A stretch of 11,843 bases of DNA from DASSBG01 sp035703755 (lineage in GTDB: Bacteria > Pseudomonadota > Gammaproteobacteria > Xanthomonadales > Rhodanobacteraceae): the NCBI GenBank assembly GCA_035703755.1, contig DASSXP010000198.1:1-11843 (forward strand), read 5' to 3'. How positions within the stretch are numbered: the stretch's first letter is position 1; every line of letters begins with the position of its first letter. The notes under the pieces were generated by a model. It was not told where the DNA came from. It ran no database searches and was given only the letters and a program-made list of their open reading frames with translations. The translations under genes were made by a program, and so were the position numbers. This document shows, in pieces, positions 6,453 to 11,843 of the stretch.

Positions 6453-8261
6453 ATGCCGTCGATCCGCCCGTTGCCGCCCGCCCTCATCAACCAGATCGCC
6501 GCCGGCGAGGTGATCGAGCGGCCGTCGTCCGCAGTCAAGGAGTTGGTGGAGAACAGTCTCGATGCCGGCGCCACGCGGATCGACATCGACATCGAGGCTG
6601 GTGGCGCGCGCCTGATCCGGGTGCGTGACAACGGGGGCGGCATCGCGGCCGCCGAGCTGGTGCTGGCGGTGGCGGCGCACGCCACCAGCAAGATCGCCAG
6701 CTTCGAGGAGCTGGAGCGGGTGCGCAGCATGGGTTTCCGGGGCGAGGCACTGGCCTCGCTGGCGTCGGTCTCGCAATTTTCCCTGGTGTCGCGTCAGGCG
6801 GGCGATGCACACGCCACGCGGATCGAGGTCGATGCCGGCAAGGCGCGCGCCGTGCAACCAGCGCAGCACCCCACCGGGACCACCGTCGAAATCCGCGATC
6901 TGTTCCACAACGTGCCGGCCCGGCGCAAGTTTCTGCGCGCCGAGCGCACCGAGTTCAGCCACATCGACGAGCTGATGAAATCCGTCGCACTGGCCCGCCG
7001 CGACGTCGAGTTTCGCCTGAGTCACAACGGCCGTGCGACACGTTTGCTCAAGCCGGCTGCGGATGCCGCCGCGGCCAGCACGCGCGCGGCCGAGGTGCTG
7101 GGCGAGGATTTTGTCGGCAACAGCGTGTGGATCGAGCACAGCGCCGCCGGCCTGCGTCTGTGCGGCTGGCTGGGCCTGCCCACCGCCTCGCGGGCGCAGG
7201 CGGACCGGCAGTATTTCTACGTCAACGACCGTCTGGTGCGGGACCGCACCGTGTCGCACGCGGTGCGCCAAGCCTACGCCGACGTGCTGTTTCACGGCCG
7301 ACACCCCGCCTACGCGCTGTTTCTGGAGATCGACCCGGCACAGGTGGATGTCAACGTGCATCCGGCCAAGCACGAAGTGCGTTTCCGCGATCAGCGCCTG
7401 CTGCATGAGTTCGTGTTCCGCTCGCTGGCCGAGGCGCTGGCTGCGACCCGTGCCGGGGCGGCCTTGCCGCAGGTGATGCCAAGCGAATTGTCCACGCCGG
7501 CGGCCCCGCTTGCCGCGCCAGCGCCAGCGCCAGGCCTGCCGGCGCACCTTGCGCAATCGGGGCTGCGCTTTGGCAGCCCGCATCGCGTTGGCGAGGCCGG
7601 TATCGGCGACTACGCCGCGGTGTTCGGGCCGCGTCCGTCGCCCGCGCCGTCGCTGCCGGCGGTCGATGCGGCGGACGTGCCGCCGCTGGGTTTCGCCTTG
7701 GCACAACTCAAGAGCATCTACATCCTTGCCGAAAACAGCCATGGCCTGGTGCTGGTCGACATGCACGCGGCGCACGAACGCATCACCTACGAGCGCATGA
7801 AACGCGATCGCGCAGGTCAAGGCGTGCGTGCACAAACCCTGCTGGTACCCTTGACCGTTGCCGTCAGCGAGCGCGAGGCACAAGCCGCCGAAGAGCACGC
7901 CGAGGCGTTGGTCGCGTGGGGGCTGGAACTGACATCCGCCGGCGCGTCCAGCGTCATCATCCGCCGCATGCCGGCGTTGCTCGACGGCGCCGATGCTGCG
8001 CAGTTGACCCGCGACGTGCTGGCCGAGCTCGCCCGTCATGGCAGCTCGCGGCGGCTGGAGGAAACCGAAAACGAATTGCTGTCGACCTTTGCCTGCCATG
8101 GATCGGTGCGTGCCGGCCGGCGACTGACGCTGCCGGAAATGAACGCGCTGTTGCGGGACATGGAAGCCACCGAACGTTCCGGCCAGTGCAACCATGGCCG
8201 TCCCACCTGGGTGCAACTCGGCATGGCCGAGCTGGACCGCCTGTTCCTGCGTGGCCGCTGA
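6453..8261 (+). CDS. mutL: DNA mismatch repair protein MutL (endonuclease type)
   Basis: A 602-residue protein from the chosen ATG. MutL couples MutS mismatch recognition to strand incision. The N-terminal GHKL ATPase has LINQIAAGEVIERP (11-24), KELVENSLDAGATRI with E30 and N34, DNGGGI (59-64), the RSMGFRGEALASLASV lid motif (91-106) and GTTVEIRDLFHNVPARRKFL (142-161). After a flexible Ala/Pro linker (about 340-405), the C-terminal domain carries DMHAAHERITYE (436-447), fitting the endonuclease motif DQHA(X)2E(X)4E with Met for Gln. It also has QTLLVP (461-466, beta-clamp type), ACHGSVRAG (547-555) and QCNHGRP (578-584). This is the nicking form of MutL found in bacteria that lack MutH. ATGs at 6426 and 6447 also lie in frame; 6453 gives the family's usual N-terminus, but no ribosome binding site decides it. 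It is not next to amiB or miaA as in many gammaproteobacteria. Confidence 0.96.
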   Translation: MPSIRPLPPALINQIAAGEVIERPSSAVKELVENSLDAGATRIDIDIEAGGARLIRVRDNGGGIAAAELVLAVAAHATSKIASFEELERVRSMGFRGEALASLASVSQFSLVSRQAGDAHATRIEVDAGKARAVQPAQHPTGTTVEIRDLFHNVPARRKFLRAERTEFSHIDELMKSVALARRDVEFRLSHNGRATRLLKPAADAAAASTRAAEVLGEDFVGNSVWIEHSAAGLRLCGWLGLPTASRAQADRQYFYVNDRLVRDRTVSHAVRQAYADVLFHGRHPAYALFLEIDPAQVDVNVHPAKHEVRFRDQRLLHEFVFRSLAEALAATRAGAALPQVMPSELSTPAAPLAAPAPAPGLPAHLAQSGLRFGSPHRVGEAGIGDYAAVFGPRPSPAPSLPAVDAADVPPLGFALAQLKSIYILAENSHGLVLVDMHAAHERITYERMKRDRAGQGVRAQTLLVPLTVAVSEREAQAAEEHAEALVAWGLELTSAGASSVIIRRMPALLDGADAAQLTRDVLAELARHGSSRRLEETENELLSTFACHGSVRAGRRLTLPEMNALLRDMEATERSGQCNHGRPTWVQLGMAELDRLFLRGR

Positions 8262-8313
8262 GGCGCATCGGCGGCACAATGTCAACCAGACTCATCCGCC
8301 GTGGAGCCCAGAT

Positions 8314-9225
8314 ATGCCCATCGCCAGCCTTGTCCTTGCCGCCGCCATCTCCGGTGTCGGCCTTCAGGGAGCATCCGTGACCACGAACAACGACTACGCC
8401 GCACAAATCGAGACCTGGCACCAGGGCCGCGTTGATCGCCTGCGCGCGCCCGATGGCTGGCTCAGCCTGATCGGCTTGCCGTGGCTGAAGCCCGGCGCCA
8501 ACACAATTGGCAGCGCGGCGGACAACGACGTGGTGCTCGGCAAGGGGCCGGCGCATCTGGGTACGGTCACCTGGGCCAAGGATGGCAAGGTCAGCCTCGA
8601 TCTGGCCAGGGACAGCGGCGCGAAAATCGACGGCAAGGCCATTGATCATGCCGTGTTGCTGGACGACAGCCACCCCAAGCCGACCCTGGTTTCCTTCGGC
8701 ACGGTCGAGTTCTATCTGATTTCACGCGACCCGAAGAAGGGCCTGCGCGTCAAGGATACCGAGGCGCCCAGCCGCACCGGCTTCACCCACATCGAGCGTT
8801 TCCCGGTCGACCCCAAGTGGCGCATCGAAGCCAAGTGGGTGCCGTTCGAACCGGTGCACCATCTGCAAGTGTCGACGGTGATCGGCACCACCGAAAATTA
8901 CCCGGTGCCGGGCAAGGCGGTGTTTGCAATTGACGGCCACGAGTACACCATCCTGCCGGTGATCGAGGTGCCCGGCGACAAGGAGCTGTTCGTGATGTTC
9001 GCCGACCGCACCAGCGGCAAGGAGACCTATGGCGCCGCGCGTTTCCTCTACACGGCGATGCCGAAGGACGGCAAGCTGGTGATCGATTTCAACAAGGCCT
9101 ACAACCCGCCGTGTGCGTTTACGCCCTACGCCACCTGCCCGCTGGCGCCGCCGGAAAATCGCTTGAATGTGCGGGTCACCGCGGGTGAGAAGAAGTACCA
9201 CGGCCCCGGCGCGCACGCCGACTGA
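8314..9225 (+). CDS. DUF1684 domain-containing protein
   Basis: A 303-residue protein. The ATG at 8314 follows a GTGGAG ribosome binding site by seven bases. Residues 4-20 are hydrophobic and may be a signal sequence or anchor, but the n-region has no basic residue, so export is uncertain. Family landmarks are clear: W-x-x-x-R-x-x-x-L-x-x-x-x-GWLSLIGLPWLKPGANTIG (about 35-66), and the C-terminal FADRTSGKETYGAARFL (229-245). The DFNKAYNPPCAFTPYATCPLAPPENRL block (258-284) and AGEKKYHGPG (290-299) complete the match. DUF1684 proteins have no settled biochemical function. The conserved NPPC...CP...EN segment near the end is likely the functional core. The N-terminal half resembles an FHA-type beta sandwich (see findings). 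It lies 52 bases after mutL on the same strand and could be read through from it. It ends before a hairpin at 9254-9287. Confidence 0.9.
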   Translation: MPIASLVLAAAISGVGLQGASVTTNNDYAAQIETWHQGRVDRLRAPDGWLSLIGLPWLKPGANTIGSAADNDVVLGKGPAHLGTVTWAKDGKVSLDLARDSGAKIDGKAIDHAVLLDDSHPKPTLVSFGTVEFYLISRDPKKGLRVKDTEAPSRTGFTHIERFPVDPKWRIEAKWVPFEPVHHLQVSTVIGTTENYPVPGKAVFAIDGHEYTILPVIEVPGDKELFVMFADRTSGKETYGAARFLYTAMPKDGKLVIDFNKAYNPPCAFTPYATCPLAPPENRLNVRVTAGEKKYHGPGAHAD

Positions 9226-9253
9226 ACGCCGACATCGCTGTGTAGAAAACACG

Positions 9254-9287
9254 CCGTCGCTGCGGCCAATCATGGCCGCAGCGACGG
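9254..9287 (-). terminator. Hairpin between convergent genes, likely terminator of the TonB receptor gene
   Basis: A perfect 14-bp inverted repeat (left arm 9254-9267, CCGTCGCTGCGGCC; right arm 9274-9287) encloses AATCAT. Pairing of A9268 with T9273 would extend it to 15 bp with a four-base loop. On the minus strand the hairpin is followed by CGTGTTTTCT, a short T-run, so it best fits termination of the receptor transcript seven bases past its TAA. In the plus direction there is no T-run, so any effect on the DUF1684 transcript would be weaker. Confidence 0.75.
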
Positions 9288-9293
9288 GTGCGA

Positions 9294-11843
9294 TTACAGC
9301 GCTTCGCCGCCAAGCTTCCAGGTGAACTGCAAATAGAAGCTGCGGCCGACCGAGTCGAACCAGGAGATGTCGTAGTAGGGATACGAGGTGTAAGTCGGGT
9401 CCTTGGGCGGCATCTTGTCCAGCAGATTGTCGACCAGCAGCGACAACTGCATGTGGTCGCTGAAGGCGTATTGCAGCGAGGCGTTGTAGAGATACGTGGC
9501 GGGCACCCAGGCCGGGTCGCCGGCTTCAAGATCCACCACCTGGTCGTAGGACCAGCCATTGGGCAGACGGCCCAGGCGTTCGCCATGCAGCGTCGCCGAC
9601 CACGCCTTGTTGCGCCAGGACAGGCTCGCGCTGGCCTTGGTGCGTGGGATGTCGTAGCCCGAGTTGACGGCGAACTGGTCGATGATCGGGTCGCCGTTGT
9701 ATTGCTGGAAGTCGTGCGAATTGACCCAGGTGTAGTTGCCGCGCAAACCGAAGCTGCCGATGCGGGTGTCGAGACGGTAGTGCAGGGTGAAGTCAAGGCC
9801 GTTGGTGTTTTCCCGCGCCACGTTGATCGGATTGACGTGGATTCCATAGAGCTTGCCGTTCGACAAGCGCGTCACGCGGGCGATGGCGTCCTGGCAGCTG
9901 GGCGAGTTGATGTCCACCGGGGTGCCGTCCGCTTTCTGGCCGATGCGGCAACTGGCTTCGTCACGCAGGATGGCGTCGACGCGCAGGTCTTGCACCTGGT
10001 TGCGCATGCGGATGTCGAACCAGTCCAGTGACACATCGAAGCTGGGCGTCGGCGAATACAGTACGCCGGCGGTCCAGGCGGTGCTGGTTTCCGGGTCGAG
10101 GTCGCGGCTGCCGTTGCGCGAACGGATCAGGCCTTCGTCGGAATAGTCGCAATCACTGATGTCGAGGTCAGGCTCTTCGGTGCGGCAGCGGTAGTAGTCG
10201 GTGCCGCTGGTTTCATCGTTGCCGGGGCCGGCGAACACGTAATGCAGATCCGGTGCGCGGAATGCGGTGCCGTAGGAGCCCCGAAACAACAACGTGTCGA
10301 GCGGGCGCCACTCGAGGCCGGCACTCCAGGTCGGCTTGCCGACGCTGCGGCCGGCAAAGCGGTACTGGTCGTAGCGGCCCGCCAGGCTCAGGTTGAGGCT
10401 GGGCAAAACCGGCATGCGCAGTTCGCTGGCGCCGGCCCAGCGGGTACGGCTGCCGTGGCCGTCGGAATCCTTCCAGCTGAGGTAGTAGTACTGGAGTGCC
10501 AGCGGGTCGGGGTTGATGGCATAGCTTTGTGAGCCGTACTCGGCGATCGCCGCGAAACCGGCCGGGCCGCCCGGCAGCTCAAACAGGTCGGCCTGGGTGA
10601 CGTTGAACGACAGCGTGTCGGTGCGGGTCTTCGGGTGGTAGGTGGTGTCATCGGTGATGGCGTCGTACTCGGCCGGGGTCAACGGCGTGTACAGGCGGTC
10701 CGGGTCGGCGTTGAAGATGGGCAAGCCCGATTCAAGGTCGATGCCCAATTGCGGCCCGAGGAAAAAGTCGTTGGCCTTGGCGGCGATGGTTTGCGGCCAG
10801 CTGATGGTGGAGTGGTACTGCGAGTGCGACAGCGTGGCCTCGTAATCCCAGTCTCTGGCGAAGCTGCCCTTGAAGCCGCTGGCGAGGCTGAGGGTGCGCT
10901 GCTGGTTGCTGATCATGCCCTTGTCGAGGCCACCCATTTCCTCCGGGGTGAACTGGCGCTGCCAGTATTCGACCTGGGCGGTGGCGCCGTTGTAGAAGTA
11001 ACCTTCCTCGTTGCCGTCCGGCATCATGTAGTACCACTGCTCGACATCGCGGAACAGTTGCAGCTTCTGGTAGCCGAGTTGCAGGTCGGCAAACCATTGC
11101 GTGTTGTGGTCGTCGCCGAAATCGTAAGTGACCGAGCCGTAGGCACTGGCGGCACGACGCTTGCTCAGGATGGTGCCATAGCCGATGGCTTCGTCACTGC
11201 CGCAGTAATAGCCGGGGCCGTAATCATCCAGCGCGTCATCCCAGTCGCCGTAGCGCGGACGCGAGGCGTAATAGGTGGTGCCGCCATTGAGTGCAGCCAG
11301 TGCGTTGCAGGTGTCGGCGCCAGGGTCGAGGTAGGTGTCGTAGTAGTCGGTACGCAAAAAGCTGCGGCGGGCGATCTGTGCGCGGGCGGTGGGCGCGTCT
11401 TTGGTCGAGTCCTGGATCTTGCGTTGGTAGGCCCACAACGGTTTGCGGTCCTCCAGTTGCAGGCCGACCACGCCATGCAGGTTGCCGCGATTGAAGCCCG
11501 CGGACAGGCTGAAGCGCTGCGAAGCCGCACCACCACGCTCGGTGTCGCCATAGCGGTAGTCCAGCGTGGTGCCGTCGGCATGATCCTTGAGGATGATGTT
11601 GACCACGCCGGCGATGGCATCCGACCCGTACACCGCCGAGGCGCTGCCGGTGAGGATCTCGATGCGCTCGATCATGCCGAGCGGGATGCTGGAAATATCG
11701 GTGAAGTTGCTGCGGCCCTTGAAGGGCAGCGGGAAGTCGGCAATGCGGCGGCCGTTGACCAGCACCAGTGAGTGGTTGGGGCCGAGGCCGCGCAGGTCGA
11801 CCTGTTGCGCGCCGGGCGAGAAATCCGCGCCGCTGGCTGACTG
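9294..11843 (-). CDS. TonB-dependent outer-membrane receptor (N-terminus outside window)
   Basis: The frame is open to the window edge; 849 residues are visible, ending at TAA (9294-9296). The signal peptide, TonB box and start of the plug are missing. The visible plug has QVDLRGLGPNHSLVLVNGRRI, then SSIPLGMIERIEILTGSASAVYGSDAIAGVVNIILK (about 51-86), diagnostic of the family. A 22-strand-type barrel follows. Late landmarks are LLFRGSYGTAFRAPDL (about 518-532), PETSTAWTAGVLYSPTPSFDVSLDWF (about 584-609) and SLLVDNLLDKMPP (about 801-813). The final strand is SFYLQFTWKL, just before an unusual GGEAL end. Six cysteines fall in three close pairs (179/214, 553/565, 632/650), probably disulfides in surface loops. 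The receptor imports a ligand across the outer membrane using TonB-ExbBD energy. The substrate cannot be named: the QVDLRGLG-type plug is shared by large paralogue groups in xanthomonads and caulobacters. Confidence 0.94.
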   Translation of the reverse strand, partial: QSASGADFSPGAQQVDLRGLGPNHSLVLVNGRRIADFPLPFKGRSNFTDISSIPLGMIERIEILTGSASAVYGSDAIAGVVNIILKDHADGTTLDYRYGDTERGGAASQRFSLSAGFNRGNLHGVVGLQLEDRKPLWAYQRKIQDSTKDAPTARAQIARRSFLRTDYYDTYLDPGADTCNALAALNGGTTYYASRPRYGDWDDALDDYGPGYYCGSDEAIGYGTILSKRRAASAYGSVTYDFGDDHNTQWFADLQLGYQKLQLFRDVEQWYYMMPDGNEEGYFYNGATAQVEYWQRQFTPEEMGGLDKGMISNQQRTLSLASGFKGSFARDWDYEATLSHSQYHSTISWPQTIAAKANDFFLGPQLGIDLESGLPIFNADPDRLYTPLTPAEYDAITDDTTYHPKTRTDTLSFNVTQADLFELPGGPAGFAAIAEYGSQSYAINPDPLALQYYYLSWKDSDGHGSRTRWAGASELRMPVLPSLNLSLAGRYDQYRFAGRSVGKPTWSAGLEWRPLDTLLFRGSYGTAFRAPDLHYVFAGPGNDETSGTDYYRCRTEEPDLDISDCDYSDEGLIRSRNGSRDLDPETSTAWTAGVLYSPTPSFDVSLDWFDIRMRNQVQDLRVDAILRDEASCRIGQKADGTPVDINSPSCQDAIARVTRLSNGKLYGIHVNPINVARENTNGLDFTLHYRLDTRIGSFGLRGNYTWVNSHDFQQYNGDPIIDQFAVNSGYDIPRTKASASLSWRNKAWSATLHGERLGRLPNGWSYDQVVDLEAGDPAWVPATYLYNASLQYAFSDHMQLSLLVDNLLDKMPPKDPTYTSYPYYDISWFDSVGRSFYLQFTWKLGGEAL

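Noticed and set aside
6375..8285. 636-residue minus-strand open frame opposite mutL
   Set aside because: The translation is compositionally odd (Gln/His/Arg/Gly-rich), has no recognisable domain and lies wholly over the well-supported mutL.
8194..8313. Longer start of the DUF1684 protein overlapping mutL
   Set aside because: The added 40 residues are the shifted-frame reading of the mutL end and have no signal or homology; the ATG at 8314 has a good ribosome binding site.
10635..11771. 378-residue plus-strand open frame opposite the TonB receptor
   Set aside because: A Val/Gly/Ala-rich shadow of a strongly supported receptor gene; no motif or ribosome binding site.

Overview
The window is GC-rich and densely coded. 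It reads as a core-genome stretch of a gammaproteobacterium of the Xanthomonadales/Lysobacterales type. That placement is inferred from the gene mix: a DUF2007 'pathogenicity-like' protein with a C-terminal membrane helix, a DUF6491 secreted protein, a fused RlmKL, a large TonB-dependent receptor, and a MutL carrying an intact endonuclease motif set. No single gene proves it. No tRNA, rRNA, CRISPR array, insertion sequence or phage gene was seen.

Layout, left to right. (1) Positions 1-993, +: the 3' part of a secreted repeat protein of the HAF/beta-propeller kind, followed by a textbook intrinsic terminator at 1052-1081. (2) Positions 1234-3129, -: a likely operon transcribed as AmpD-like amidase, then acyl-CoA thioesterase II (tesB), then DUF2007 membrane protein. 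(3) Positions 3207-5902, +, divergent from that operon: a small alpha/beta hydrolase whose stop overlaps the start of rlmKL (TGATG), so the two are probably translationally coupled. (4) Positions 5903-6349, -: a DUF6491 secreted protein whose stop codon abuts that of rlmKL with no gap. (5) Positions 6453-9225, +: mutL and a DUF1684 protein. (6) Positions 9294-11843, -: a TonB-dependent outer-membrane receptor whose 5' end lies outside the window. It is separated from DUF1684 by a perfect 14-bp hairpin.

The genes serve housekeeping roles: peptidoglycan recycling, acyl-CoA hydrolysis, 23S rRNA methylation, mismatch repair and nutrient uptake. There is no sign that they form one system. I did not find a convincing undescribed system. 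The observations most worth checking are the FHA-like pattern in the N-terminal half of the DUF1684 protein, the MutL endonuclease motifs, and the zero-gap convergent junction between rlmKL and the DUF6491 gene.
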